Program-made: the position numbers and the translations under genes | Notes under the pieces: generated by a model | What the model was told of the DNA's origin: nothing | Seen by the model: the letters and a program-made list of their open reading frames with translations, nothing else | Database searches by the model: none | In this document: in pieces, positions 40,181 through 49,602 of the stretch | Layout: every line of letters starts with the position of its first letter | How positions within the stretch are numbered: the stretch's first letter is position 1 | Origin: Pseudomonas sp. LS1212 | Lineage (GTDB): Bacteria > Pseudomonadota > Gammaproteobacteria > Pseudomonadales > Pseudomonadaceae | DNA: 64,000 nucleotides | Direction of reading: 5' to 3' | NCBI RefSeq assembly: GCF_024741815.1 | Contig: NZ_CP102951.1 | Span: 558,001-622,000 of the forward strand

Positions 40181-40259
40181 GGCCTCATCGCTGGCAAGCC
40201 AGCTCCCACAGAGGTATGCCTTACGCGGACATTGTGGGAGCTGGCTTGCCAGCGATGCA
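40181..40259. repeat. REP pair (inverted) between urtE and urtD
   Basis: CATCGCTGGCAAGCCAGCTC (from 40186) and the inverted TGTGGGAGCTGGCTTGCCAG (ending near 40252), about 30 bases apart, inside the urt operon. Confidence 0.87.
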
Positions 40260-40270
40260 GGCGCCGCGGT

Positions 40271-41142
<872 letters not shown>

Positions 41143-41146
<4 letters not shown>

Positions 41147-42222
41147 TGTTCGCCCCTCTTCTTCAGCAGGCCGAAAATGCCCTTGGGTAGGTACAGGGTG
41201 ACCACGATGAACAACGCACCGAGGAAAAACAGCCAGTACTCGGGAAAGGCCACGGTGAACCAGCTCTTCATGCCATTGACCAGACCGGCGCCGAGCAGTG
41301 GCCCGATCAGCGTGCCGCGCCCGCCCAGGGCGACCCAGACCGCTGCTTCGATGGAGTTGGTCGGTGACATTTCACTGGGGTTGATGATGCCCACCTGCGG
41401 CACGTACAGCGCACCGGCCAGGCCGCAAAGTACGGCACTGAGCACCCAGACGAACAGCTTGAAACCGCGCGGGTCGTAACCGCAGAACATCAGGCGGTTT
41501 TCGGCATCGCGCAGGGCGGTCAGCACCCGGCCGAACTTGCTCCGGGCCAGGCGCCAGCCCAGGTACAGGCTGGCCACCAGCAGCAGCACGGTCAACAGGA
41601 ACAAGACGGCCCGAGTGCCCTGGGCGGTGATGCTGAAGCCCAGGATGCTGCGAAAGTTGGTAAAACCGTTATTGCCGCCGAACCCGGTCTCGTTGCGAAA
41701 GAACAGCAGCATCCCGGCGAAGGTCAGGGCCTGGGTCATGATCGAGAAGTACACGCCCTTGATCCGCGAGCGGAAGGCAAAAAAGCCGAACACCAACGCC
41801 AGCAGCCCCGGCGCCAGCACCACCAGGCACAGGGCCCAGAGAAAATGCTGGGTGCCGGCCCAGTACCAGGGCAGCTCGCTCCAGGAGAGGAAGGTCATGA
41901 ACGCCGGCAGGCCGTCGCCCGCTGCTTCACGCATCAGGTACATGCCCATCGCATAGCCACCGAGGGCGAAGAACAGGCCATGGCCCAGCGAGAGCAGGCC
42001 GGCATAGCCCCAGACCAGGTCCAGGGCCAGGGCAACGATCGCGTAGCAGAGGATCTTGCCGACCAGGGTCAGGGTATAGGCCGAGACCTGCAGGCGGCTG
42101 TCGGCCGGCAACAGCGACAGCAGCGGCAGGGCCAGCAACAGGAGCAGCACGGCGCCACCCACGGCAAGGGAAGTTTTAGGGCCGGCCTTTTGCGCGGCGG
42201 TTACAAGCAGAGGCTGGTTCAT
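41143..42222 (-). CDS. urtC: Urea ABC transporter permease UrtC
   Basis: 359 residues, about nine membrane segments, LivM-like. Key segments: LDLVWGYAGLLSLGHGLFFALGG, NNGFTNFRSILGFS, the ALRDAENRLMFCGYDP contact loop, and AAVWVALGGRGTLIGPLLGA. It forms the urea channel with UrtB. One-base overlap with urtB. Confidence 0.95.
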
Positions 42223-43718
42223 CAGTCGATCACCCGTCCTTTCAATGCGAAGAGGCCTTGCGGACGTTTCTGGATAAATAGAATGATCAGCGCCAGGATC
42301 AGGATCTTGCCGAGCACGGCACCGATCTGCGGTTCAAGAATCTTGTTGGCGATGCCCAGGCCGAAGGCTGCCGAAACGCTGCCGGCGAGCTGGCCGACGC
42401 CCCCCAGCACTACCACCAGAAACGAGTCGATGATGTAGCTCTGGCCCAGGTCCGGGCCGACGTTGCCGATCTGGCTCAGGGCCACGCCACCGAGCCCGGC
42501 GATACCCGAGCCCAGGCCGAAGGCGAGCATGTCGACCCGCCCGGTGGGCACGCCGCAGCAGGCGGCCATGTTGCGGTTCTGAGTCACGGCCCGGACGTTC
42601 AGGCCCAGACGGGTCTTGTTCAGCAGCAGCCAAGTCAACACCACCACGAACAGCGCGAAGCCGATGATGACAATGCGGTTGTACGGCAACACCAGATTCG
42701 GCAGCACTTGAATACCGCCCGACAGCCAGGCCGGGTTGGCGACTTCGACGTTTTGTGCACCGAAGCAGAGCCGTACGGCCTGGATCAGGATCAGGCTGAT
42801 ACCCCAGGTCGCCAGCAGGGTTTCCAATGGGCGCCCGTAGAGATGGCGAATCACCGTGCGCTCGAGCAGCATGCCGACGCCGGCGGTGACGAAGAACGCC
42901 ACCGGCAACGCCACCAACGGATAGAACTCCAGCGCAGAGGGGGCCAGGCGCTGAAACAGGATCTGGACCACGTAGGTGGCATAGGCGCCGAGCATCAGCA
43001 TCTCTCCGTGGGCCATGTTGATCACCCCGAGCAAGCCGAAGGTGATGGCCAGGCCGAGGGCGGCCAGCAGCAGAATCGAGCCCAGCGACATACCGCTGAA
43101 GGCCTGGCCCAGCAGTTCGCCGATCAGCAGCTTGCGCTTGACCTGGGCCAGGCTGGTTTCGGCAGCGGTGCGCACGCTTGCGTCGGTTTCCACGCTGGGG
43201 TCGAGCAGGGTTTCCAGGCGGGTGCGGGCCAGCGGGTCGCCGGTTTCGCCGAGCAGGCGCACGGCAGCCAGGCGTACCGCAGGGTCTGTATCGACCAGTT
43301 GCAGGTTGGCCAGGGCCAGAGCCAGGGCGGCGTGCACGACCTCGTCGGGTTCGGCGGCGAAGCGTCGGTCGAGAAAGGCGACCTGGGCTGGTTGCGCGGT
43401 TTTTTGCAGTTGTTGTGCAGCAGCCAGGCGCACATCAGTCTGGTTGGAGAGCAGGCGATGGCTAGCCAGCGCATTTTCGACCAGACCGCGCAGGCGGTTG
43501 TTCAGGCGCAGCTTGCGCTCGTCGTCCGGCAGGCGGCCTTGTTGCAGCGCTTCGAGCAGGGGCAACCGGGTTGGGTCCGGTTGTGCGGCCCAACCTTGCA
43601 GCAGGGTCGCTTGCTGGGTGGGGTTGCTCGTAATGAAATAGTCGGCTTCGCTGGCGTGTGCGGCCAGGGGCAGCAGCAGGGCGAGGCTGAAGATGAAGCG
43701 ATAGAGGGCAGTGAGCAT
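42222..43718 (-). CDS. urtB: Urea ABC transporter permease UrtB
   Basis: 498 residues, LivH-like permease with the long N-terminal extension usual for UrtB. It has a signal-like hydrophobic start (MLTALYRFIFSLALLLPLAA), about 180 residues of alpha-helical, HEAT-like periplasmic sequence rich in ALANLQLVDTDPAVRLAAVR-type repeats, then the membrane part from LASILLLAALGLAITFGLLGVINMAHGE-like sequence to GGVGQLAGSVSAAFGLG. A REP pair lies between it and urtA. Confidence 0.95.
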   Translation of the reverse strand: MLTALYRFIFSLALLLPLAAHASEADYFITSNPTQQATLLQGWAAQPDPTRLPLLEALQQGRLPDDERKLRLNNRLRGLVENALASHRLLSNQTDVRLAAAQQLQKTAQPAQVAFLDRRFAAEPDEVVHAALALALANLQLVDTDPAVRLAAVRLLGETGDPLARTRLETLLDPSVETDASVRTAAETSLAQVKRKLLIGELLGQAFSGMSLGSILLLAALGLAITFGLLGVINMAHGEMLMLGAYATYVVQILFQRLAPSALEFYPLVALPVAFFVTAGVGMLLERTVIRHLYGRPLETLLATWGISLILIQAVRLCFGAQNVEVANPAWLSGGIQVLPNLVLPYNRIVIIGFALFVVVLTWLLLNKTRLGLNVRAVTQNRNMAACCGVPTGRVDMLAFGLGSGIAGLGGVALSQIGNVGPDLGQSYIIDSFLVVVLGGVGQLAGSVSAAFGLGIANKILEPQIGAVLGKILILALIILFIQKRPQGLFALKGRVID

Positions 43719-43775
43719 ATCAAGATGTCCTGAAAGACATGCGCGGCCCCTGTGGAAATTCCATGCTGCCTGTCA

Positions 43776-43860
43776 GGGCCTCATCGCTGGCAAGCCAGCT
43801 CCCACAGGAGTGAGTGGTGCACGCGGACCCTGTGGGAGCTGGCTTGCCAGCGATAGGGGC
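43776..43860. repeat. REP pair (inverted) between urtB and urtA
   Basis: CATCGCTGGCAAGCCAGCTC (from 43782) and inverted TGTGGGAGCTGGCTTGCCAG (43830-43850), about 30 bases apart. A stable stem here would help keep the binding-protein message more abundant than the permease part. Confidence 0.87.
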
Positions 43861-43892
43861 CATGCGGTCCCACAGGTTGTGGCATCCGCTGT

Positions 43893-45158
43893 TTAGTTAC
43901 TCTTCACCGCATAATCCGGCTTCTTGTCATTGCCCGGAATGTAAGGGCTCCACGGCTGCGCCTTGATCGGCTCCGCGGTCTGCCATACCACGTTGAACTG
44001 TCCATCATCCTGAATCTCACCGATCATCACCGGCTTATGCAGGTGATGGTTCTTCTCATCCATGGTCAGGGTAAAGCCCGACGGCGCCTTGAACGTCTGC
44101 CCGGCCAGCGCCGCACGCACCTTGTCCACATCCGTGGTCTTGGCCTTTTCTACGGCCTGCGCCCACATATGGATGCCCACGTAGGTGGCTTCCATCGGGT
44201 CGTTGGTCACGGCCTTGTCGGCGCCCGGCAGGTTCCTGGCCTTGGCGTAGGCTTTCCAGTCGGCGACGAACTTCTGGTTGACCGGGTTCTCCACCGATTC
44301 GAAATAGTTCCAGGCGGCCAGGTTGCCCACCAGCGGCTTGGTGTCGATGCCGCGCAACTCTTCTTCGCCGACCGAGAACGCCACCACCGGCACGTCGGTG
44401 GCTTTCAGGCCCTGGTTGGCCAGTTCCTTGTAGAACGGCACGTTGGAGTCGCCGTTGACGGTGGAGATCACTGCTGTCTTGCCGCCGGCCGAGAACTTTT
44501 TGATGTTCGCCACGATGGTCTGGTAATCGCTGTGGCCGAACGGGGTGTAGACCTCTTCGATGTCCTTGTCGGCGACTCCCTTGGAGTGCAGGAACGAACG
44601 CAGAATCTTGTTGGTGGTGCGCGGGTAGACGTAGTCGGTACCCAGCAGGAAGTAGCGCTTGGCACTGCCGCCGTCTTCGCTCATCAGGTACTCCACCGCC
44701 GGGATGGCCTGCTGGTTTGGCGCCGCACCGGTGTAGAACACGTTCGGCGACATCTCTTCGCCTTCGTACTGCACCGGGTAGAACAGCAAGCCGTTGAGTT
44801 CTTCGAACACCGGCAACACCGATTTACGCGACACCGAAGTCCAGCAACCAAACACCACGGCGACATTGTCCTGGGTCAGCAACTGCCGGCCTTTCTCGGC
44901 GAACAGCGGCCAGTTCGATGCAGGGTCCACCACCACCGGCTCCAGCATCTTGCCGTTGACGCCACCCTTGGCGTTGATCTGGTCGATGGTCATCAAGGCC
45001 ATGTCCTTGAGCGAGGTTTCCGAAATCGCCATGGTCCCCGACAACGAATGCAGGATGCCGACCTTGATGGTCTCGGCGGCCTGGAGGCTCCAGGTCATGC
45101 CCATGGCGGCAATCGATGCCGTCAGCGTGAAAGCCTTGATCAAACTACGACGCTTCAT
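43893..45158 (-). CDS. urtA: Urea ABC transporter substrate-binding protein UrtA
   Basis: 421 residues. A signal peptide with twin-Arg-like MKRRSLIKAFTLTASIAAMG is followed by ETIKVGILHSLSGTMAISET and the UrtA landmarks VVFGCWTSVSRKSVLPVFEE, LLFYPVQYEGEEMSPNVFYT and YFLLGTDYVYPRTTNKI. It binds urea (and short amides) in the periplasm. It is the first gene of the urt-ure cluster and sits 52 bases downstream of the start predicted from the sigma-54 element at 45221-45236. Confidence 0.97.
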   Translation of the reverse strand: MKRRSLIKAFTLTASIAAMGMTWSLQAAETIKVGILHSLSGTMAISETSLKDMALMTIDQINAKGGVNGKMLEPVVVDPASNWPLFAEKGRQLLTQDNVAVVFGCWTSVSRKSVLPVFEELNGLLFYPVQYEGEEMSPNVFYTGAAPNQQAIPAVEYLMSEDGGSAKRYFLLGTDYVYPRTTNKILRSFLHSKGVADKDIEEVYTPFGHSDYQTIVANIKKFSAGGKTAVISTVNGDSNVPFYKELANQGLKATDVPVVAFSVGEEELRGIDTKPLVGNLAAWNYFESVENPVNQKFVADWKAYAKARNLPGADKAVTNDPMEATYVGIHMWAQAVEKAKTTDVDKVRAALAGQTFKAPSGFTLTMDEKNHHLHKPVMIGEIQDDGQFNVVWQTAEPIKAQPWSPYIPGNDKKPDYAVKSN

Positions 45159-45220
45159 TGTGCGATCTCCATGTACTTTGAGTTTTTCAGTGGGCAGAGG
45201 GCGACTTCTGAAGGGTCTTT

Positions 45221-45236
45221 AGCAAGGGGTGTGCCG
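45221..45236 (-). promoter_or_regulatory. Sigma-54 (RpoN) type promoter of the urt-ure cluster
   Basis: Read on the minus strand: CGGCAC-ACCCC-TTGCT, with GG and GC ten bases apart, one mismatch from TGGCAC-N5-TTGCW. The predicted start of transcription is near 45210. NtrC-type half-sites TGCACC (45291-45296) and GGTGCA (45321-45326, 45344-45349) lie upstream; CGCGCT-TCGTT-GGTGCA at 45333-45349 matches the full site at 9 of 12. Urea uptake is a known NtrC target in related bacteria. Confidence 0.6.
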
Positions 45237-45443
45237 AAGTGCGTGCGAGGCTCTGGGGCGGCGGTTTCTGGCATATTTCAGCCGTGGCGCTGCACCAGAG
45301 AAGGGCTGGTCAGGAGGCAGGGTGCAGGTGAGCGCGCTTCGTTGGTGCATGGACATAGAGTCCGGCAGCGGCCACGTAGGTTGTGACTTCTACCGCACGT
45401 ATGGAATTGCCAAGGGCTTTGGCAGGCTGTCATTGCGACACGC

Positions 45444-45719
45444 CTAGCGATCCTCGCGTGTATGCCACAGACGCAACAGATAAATCGTCGAGCCTTGAAT
45501 CTCGTAGCGCATTTCATAGTGACCGACCAAGATCCGCCGCACATCACGCGGTTCGAACTCTTCCAGCCACTCGCCAATTCGCGGGTTGTTCAACAGCGTG
45601 GTCGGTGCAGCTATGAGCTGCTGAACCGTTCGTGCCGCGGCGGGTTGGTTGGCCGTGGCCAGGAATTCATAGAGCCGGGTCAGGTCGGAAAGTGCCTTGC
45701 TTGTCCACTTCAACTCCAT
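45444..45719 (-). CDS. RelE/ParE family toxin
   Basis: 91 residues, ParE-like fold: MELKWTSKALSDLTRLYEFL, PTTLLNNPRIGEWLEEFEPR, DVRRILVGHYEMRYEIQGST and IYLLRLWHTREDR at the C-terminus, the standard terminal strand and basic tail. ParE toxins inhibit gyrase, RelE relatives cut mRNA at the ribosome; the sequence favours ParE. It overlaps the upstream antitoxin gene by one base, a normal toxin-antitoxin arrangement. Confidence 0.9.
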   Translation of the reverse strand: MELKWTSKALSDLTRLYEFLATANQPAAARTVQQLIAAPTTLLNNPRIGEWLEEFEPRDVRRILVGHYEMRYEIQGSTIYLLRLWHTREDR

Positions 45720-45991
45720 CAGCGTGGTGCCGGCAACGGGTTGTCGGTGCTGAGGCTGTCGGCCCAGGCTTGAACAGCCTGATGGTCGATAACCCGACCG
45801 ACGTCGACATCGGCGAGTGCTTCACGGGTCAGGCGACTGCGCTCTTCTTCCTGGTCGATCCACGCGGCGAGTGCTTGTTTGACGATCCAGCCCTTTGAAC
45901 GCTCTATACGTGTAGCCATCTGATCGATCTTTTCGGCCAGTTGCACCGGGATGTGAGCGGTAACGACTCGGGTGTTAGCTGTGCGGGTCAT
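45719..45991 (-). CDS. CopG/RHH-family antitoxin
   Basis: 90 residues. The N-terminal ribbon-helix-helix DNA-binding domain (RVVTAHIPVQLAEKIDQMAT, then RSKGWIVKQALAAWIDQEE) is followed by a C-terminal toxin-binding tail (VDVGRVIDHQAVQAWADSL). It neutralises the ParE-like toxin and should repress its own promoter. It precedes the toxin gene on the same transcript. Confidence 0.9.
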   Translation of the reverse strand: MTRTANTRVVTAHIPVQLAEKIDQMATRIERSKGWIVKQALAAWIDQEEERSRLTREALADVDVGRVIDHQAVQAWADSLSTDNPLPAPR

Positions 45992-46100
45992 GATGGGATC
46001 ACCCCTGAGTGTGGTGAGAGACAGCAGGATTTAGTGAGGCAGGGACCGCCTTTGAGTGCGGCAATCATTCAGTCGAGCATCGTTTCGAACCACTGATTTG

Positions 46101-46123
46101 AATTTAATCATATTGATTAAATT
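46101..46123. promoter_or_regulatory. A/T-rich inverted repeat upstream of the toxin-antitoxin operon
   Basis: AATTTAATC-ATATT-GATTAAATT: perfect 9-base arms with a 5-base spacer, in a short A/T-rich patch that stands out from the GC-rich surroundings. It is 110 bases upstream of the antitoxin ATG; candidate operator for the ribbon-helix-helix antitoxin or for another regulator. Confidence 0.4.
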
Positions 46124-46257
46124 TCAATCGTCAATCGGCAATATCTCGATAGCAGTCGCTCTGTAGGTGAATTCTTTATTTTGTGAGTGGCATTTCCCAA
46201 GCATAATCCACCCGCCTTGAGCGCTGTTGCGCCTGTCTTTTTGTATGGCTAGTCTTG

Positions 46258-46404
46258 TCCGGTCGACTTGCCGACAACTGCCCGCCCGAACTGCGCTCGC
46301 TGGCGCGCTCGGTGATGCATCAGCTCGAAGTCGCCAAGGCGCTGGTTGAAGCATCCATTGCAGGGCTGGACGACGTTGGTTCGCCAGCGACGCAGTCGGG
46401 CTGA
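46258..46404 (+). pseudogene. Possible C-terminal fragment of a lost gene
   Basis: One plus-strand frame reads SGRLADNCPPELRSLARSVM then HQLEVAKALVEASIAGLDDV and ends with a stop at 46404. It looks like a genuine helical C-terminus (regulator-like), but there is no start, no ribosome site and the similarity seems to vanish upstream of 46258. I cannot name the family. Likely debris next to the toxin-antitoxin insertion. Confidence 0.28.
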
Positions 46405-46419
46405 AGCTGGGCGGTGAAG

Positions 46420-46522
46420 CCTTCGCTGGCAAGCCAGCTCCTACATGGAGCGGTTTGCCAGCGATGCAAAAATCCCTCTGTAGGAGATGGTCGGGCGGCG
46501 TTCCGCTTGCCAGCGATGAGGC
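46420..46522. repeat. REP units, partly degenerate
   Basis: TTCGCTGGCAAGCCAGCTCC (46422-46441, then TACA), a damaged inverted partner around 46447-46466 (GGAGCGGTTTGCCAGCGATG), and a third truncated unit ending TTGCCAGCGATGAGGCC near 46522. Confidence 0.7.
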
Positions 46523-46543
46523 CCGCGCAGGCAACCAACAACC

Positions 46544-47914
46544 TCAGGCCATTTCCACCTTCCGCCCCAGCCGCGACAACACCCCCCAATCCAACGCCCA
46601 AACCGCAATCAGCGAAACCCCCACCAACGGAAACGCCACGCCCAAGCCAATCATGATCACAATCGCCGTCTTCCACTTCGGCAAATCATGCCGCAGCGGC
46701 GGCACACCAAAACTTCCTTGTGGACGACGTTTCCACCACATCACCACACCGCTGACAGCGCTGAGCAGAATCATCAGGCAAATCAGCAGCACGATGATCT
46801 GATTCACCGGCCCGAACATCTTGCCTTCATGCAGCATCACGCCCATTTCGGTGGCGCGGGCGACGTTGTTGTAGTCTTGCCAGCGCACGTCGGCCAGCAC
46901 CTTGCCGCTGTATTGATCGACGTGCAGGGTGGCGTCGTTGCGTGGGTCGTCGGCGAACACGGCGATGGTGAAGACGCCTTCGGCGGTGGTCGGCAGGGTG
47001 ATGCTGTAGCCGGGCTCGACGCTGCGCTCGGTGGCGATATCGACAACCTGCTGCAGGCTCACTTGCGGTGCGGCCGGGGCAGTGGTGCCGGAGTTGTGGC
47101 CGGCGTGTTCGGCGTGAGCGCCCGATTGCGGCATGGGCGTGTTTTCCATAGCCCAGGGCACGGTCTGGCGTGTGGCGCTGTTGAGGCTGCGTGCTTCCTG
47201 ATCGGACTTGGGCACGTCGGTCCACATTGCCGCGGGGAAGGTGTTCCAGACCTGGGCGAACTGCTTGCCCCATACGCCGGTCCAGGTCATGCCGCTGAGC
47301 AGCATGACCAGCAGCAACGCCCCGCCCCAGAAGCCGACAACGGCGTGCAGATCACGCCAGAAAACCCGGCCCCGGCTGCGCAGGCGCGGCCACAGCACGC
47401 CACCGGCTGACTTGCCGCGCGGCCACCACAGGTACATCCCGGACACCACCAGGACAATCCCCCAGCCTGCCGCCAGTTCCACCAGACGGTCGCCGAAGGT
47501 GCCGATCATCAACTCGCCGTGCAGGGCGCGGGCGATGGCCTGCAGGTTGTCCTTGGCATCCTGCTCACCGAGAAGTGTGCCGGTGTACGGGTCGATGAAG
47601 ACATTCAGTTCGCGCCCTTCCTGCTTGATCACGAACTGCGCACTGCGCTCGGCAGTGGGGGCTGGCAGGTATTGGCTGACACTCCCGTGCGGATAGGCCA
47701 GGCGCACACGCTGCTGTTGCTCGTCGGCACTCAAGCTGTGGTGCGCAGGGTTGACCGTCAGCAGGTCGCCGTACATCAACGGGTCCAGTTGCGGCTTGAA
47801 CAGGTAGATGATCCCGGTCAGTGCCAGCAGGATCATGAAAGGGGCAACGAATAGCCCGGCATAGAAGTGCCAGCGCCAGGCCAGGTTGTAGAACGAAATT
47901 TTCGGTTTGCTCAT
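46544..47914 (-). CDS. PepSY domain membrane protein (PiuB/iron- or copper-linked)
   Basis: 456 residues from ATG 47914 (MSKPKISFYNLAWRWHFYAG, GGAG upstream); the open frame to 47980 runs over the neighbouring gene region. There are four main membrane segments: HFYAGLFVAPFMILLALTGIIYL near the N-terminus, AAGWGIVLVVSGMYLWWPRG, VVGFWGGALLLVMLLSGMTW and two at the C-terminus, with PepSY-type periplasmic portions (FIDPYTGTLLG, HVDQYSGKVLADVRW). A His/Gly-rich loop (SGAHAEHAGHNSGTT) could bind metal. Members are often next to TonB-dependent metal receptors and may be reductases. Here it closes a copper-related gene group. Confidence 0.85.
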   Translation of the reverse strand: MSKPKISFYNLAWRWHFYAGLFVAPFMILLALTGIIYLFKPQLDPLMYGDLLTVNPAHHSLSADEQQQRVRLAYPHGSVSQYLPAPTAERSAQFVIKQEGRELNVFIDPYTGTLLGEQDAKDNLQAIARALHGELMIGTFGDRLVELAAGWGIVLVVSGMYLWWPRGKSAGGVLWPRLRSRGRVFWRDLHAVVGFWGGALLLVMLLSGMTWTGVWGKQFAQVWNTFPAAMWTDVPKSDQEARSLNSATRQTVPWAMENTPMPQSGAHAEHAGHNSGTTAPAAPQVSLQQVVDIATERSVEPGYSITLPTTAEGVFTIAVFADDPRNDATLHVDQYSGKVLADVRWQDYNNVARATEMGVMLHEGKMFGPVNQIIVLLICLMILLSAVSGVVMWWKRRPQGSFGVPPLRHDLPKWKTAIVIMIGLGVAFPLVGVSLIAVWALDWGVLSRLGRKVEMA

Positions 47915-47980
47915 GGGGCATGCTCCACGTGTCGCAAAAAGGTCACACGCAGCCGTCTGCGACTGTCTTGGGCAGTGCAT

Positions 47981-48445
47981 TCAGGTTCGGCAGCGTGAGG
48001 TTTCAGTCAGACGTGAGCGAGGGGGGGGCGGGGCGCGCGTGCGGGCGCCGGGGAAGACCGCCTGGCGGGCATGGCCCTGAAGCGGCCGGGAATCGAGGCA
48101 GTCTGATGCCGAAGGGGCGTCACAGGCAAGCAGGCTGATGGCGTTGGGCAGCGCCGGGCAATGGAAGAACAGGCTGCAATAGCCGCACTTTTCCCAGAGT
48201 GCCTGCAATTTTCCCGCGCCCTTGTGATGCTCGGCCGAATGGCCGCTGTCATGGCTGCCGGGGGCGGCCGTGCGCATGTCCATGGCTGCGTTCATGGACA
48301 TCGGCATGCTGTGATCCATCGGCATCGCCTGGGAAATCAGCGGGCCGATAAAGATCATCAACATGGCAAACAGGCTGAGCCAGGAGCCGCGCGTCGTGTT
48401 CACATGACGGCGGTGCAATCCGGGCGGCCTGGCGGGCGTGCGCAT
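47981..48445 (-). CDS. DUF2946 family protein (copper-associated)
   Basis: 154 residues. An N-terminal membrane segment (SLFAMLMIFIGPLISQAM) is followed by Met/His-rich sequence (MPMDHSMPMSM, HDSGHSAEHH) and the DUF2946 core KCGYCSLFFHCPALP. Met and His clusters suggest Cu binding in the periplasm. The start is uncertain: ATG 48445 or GTG 48400. It lies 13 bases after the PCu(A)C chaperone gene. Confidence 0.8.
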   Translation of the reverse strand: MRTPARPPGLHRRHVNTTRGSWLSLFAMLMIFIGPLISQAMPMDHSMPMSMNAAMDMRTAAPGSHDSGHSAEHHKGAGKLQALWEKCGYCSLFFHCPALPNAISLLACDAPSASDCLDSRPLQGHARQAVFPGARTRAPPPPRSRLTETSRCRT

Positions 48446-48457
48446 GGTCGTCAGTGA

Positions 48458-48937
48458 TTAATGCGCGTGGGCTTGTACCCTGCTTTCAGGCGGGGCTGTT
48501 TTCTGCACGGCAATCTCGACGGTCACGTTGCCGGCTTTCTCGAAATGCAGTGTCAGCGCGAAGCGCTTGCCGTCCTGCAGCAAGCTGCGGTCCTTGAGCT
48601 CCATGAGCATCACGTGATGGGCCATGGGCGCGAAGGTGGCGTCGGCGCCGGCAGGGATTTCCACGCTCTGGACCTGCTGCATCTTCAGCAGGTCGCCGTT
48701 TTTCACATGTTCATGCAGCTCGGCCTTGCCGGCGATGGGGCTGTCGACGCTGAGCAGACGGTCGGCGCTCTTGCCGTTGTTATGGATCACGAAGTAGGCC
48801 GCAACGTTGGGTGCGTTCGGCGGCAGTTCCTGCGACCACGGGTGGGCGATCTGCAGGTCGCCGACGCTGTATTCGTGGGCATTGGCAAAGAAGGCGGGCA
48901 GCAGCAGGGCGGCCAGGACAAGTGCTTTCTTGAGCAT
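48458..48937 (-). CDS. Periplasmic copper chaperone PCu(A)C
   Basis: 159 residues: signal peptide (MLKKALVLAALLLPAFFANA) and a cupredoxin-like domain with the copper motif H(M)-x10-M-x21-H-x-M, seen as ELHEHVKNGDLLKMQQ and MAHHVMLMEL. It delivers Cu(I), for example to cytochrome oxidase. The C-terminal tail ends in HAH. It sits between two DUF2946 genes. Confidence 0.92.
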   Translation of the reverse strand: MLKKALVLAALLLPAFFANAHEYSVGDLQIAHPWSQELPPNAPNVAAYFVIHNNGKSADRLLSVDSPIAGKAELHEHVKNGDLLKMQQVQSVEIPAGADATFAPMAHHVMLMELKDRSLLQDGKRFALTLHFEKAGNVTVEIAVQKTAPPESRVQAHAH

Positions 48938-48982
48938 GGTGGTTCTCCAGTCGATTCAGGGCACAGCAATGTGTGGGGTGAA

Positions 48983-49366
48983 TCAGGCCAGAGGCGAGGC
49001 ACGCGGGTTGAGGCTGGGCCATTGCTGGCGCGGCGTGGGGGTGATGGCCGATGCAGTGGGCGCATCCACGGTTACGTCGTGGTACGCCAGAATCAGTCGG
49101 GCCGCGTGCCCGGGCAAGGCCACCAACGGCGTGGAACCGGAACAGCACCAGCAGTGCTGCATGGTCGAGTGATCGTTGTTTTGCGGGGCGTTCTGTTCGG
49201 CCTGGCCCAGCGAGAGGGCAACCAGACGGGTGCCTGAGCCTGAGCAGAACGAGCCCCACAACAATTGCTCGGCCTGCGGCGAAGCGCCGGACAAGGGCAT
49301 GGCCAGCATGTTGAACAGCACTGCGAAGCAGGCGATCCAGGCATAGGCGAGCCGGTGTCGGGGCAT
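48983..49366 (-). CDS. DUF2946 family protein (copper-associated)
   Basis: 127 residues. N-terminal hydrophobic segment AYAWIACFAVLFNMLAMPLSG, then EQLLWGSFCSGSGTRLVAL and the cysteine cluster HCWCCSG, as in DUF2946 proteins. Likely exported or membrane-anchored. First gene of the copper-related group; the TonB-dependent copper receptor often found with it is absent. Confidence 0.82.
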   Translation of the reverse strand: MPRHRLAYAWIACFAVLFNMLAMPLSGASPQAEQLLWGSFCSGSGTRLVALSLGQAEQNAPQNNDHSTMQHCWCCSGSTPLVALPGHAARLILAYHDVTVDAPTASAITPTPRQQWPSLNPRASPLA

Positions 49367-49502
49367 GGGCAGGTCCGGGTTGGGGGGGGCTGTGAATGGT
49401 GGCTATTTAGCCAGAATAGACTGGATAAGTAAAAATGCGGGGCTGTGGTGGGGTGACGCAGTGGATTGTTTTTTGAAGGTGATTTTTGTGTTGTCTGGCA
49501 GG

Positions 49503-49602
49503 GCTTCATCGCGGGCAAGCCCGCTCCTACAGAGGGTATGAGCGTTAACACACTGTTGGTCTGGCATTAATCACTGTAGGAGCTGGCTTGCCAGCGATGA
49601 GG
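49503..49602. repeat. REP pair (inverted), overlapping the cobK 3' end
   Basis: TCATCGCGGGCAAGCCCGCT (49506-49525, then CCTACA) and inverted TGTAGGAGCTGGCTTGCCAG then CGATGA (49575-49600). The second unit lies inside the last codons of cobK. Confidence 0.85.

Noticed and set aside
45237..45443. Short plus-strand frame between urtA and the toxin gene
   Set aside because: No ribosome site or recognisable motif; it overlaps the predicted NtrC/sigma-54 control region of urtA.
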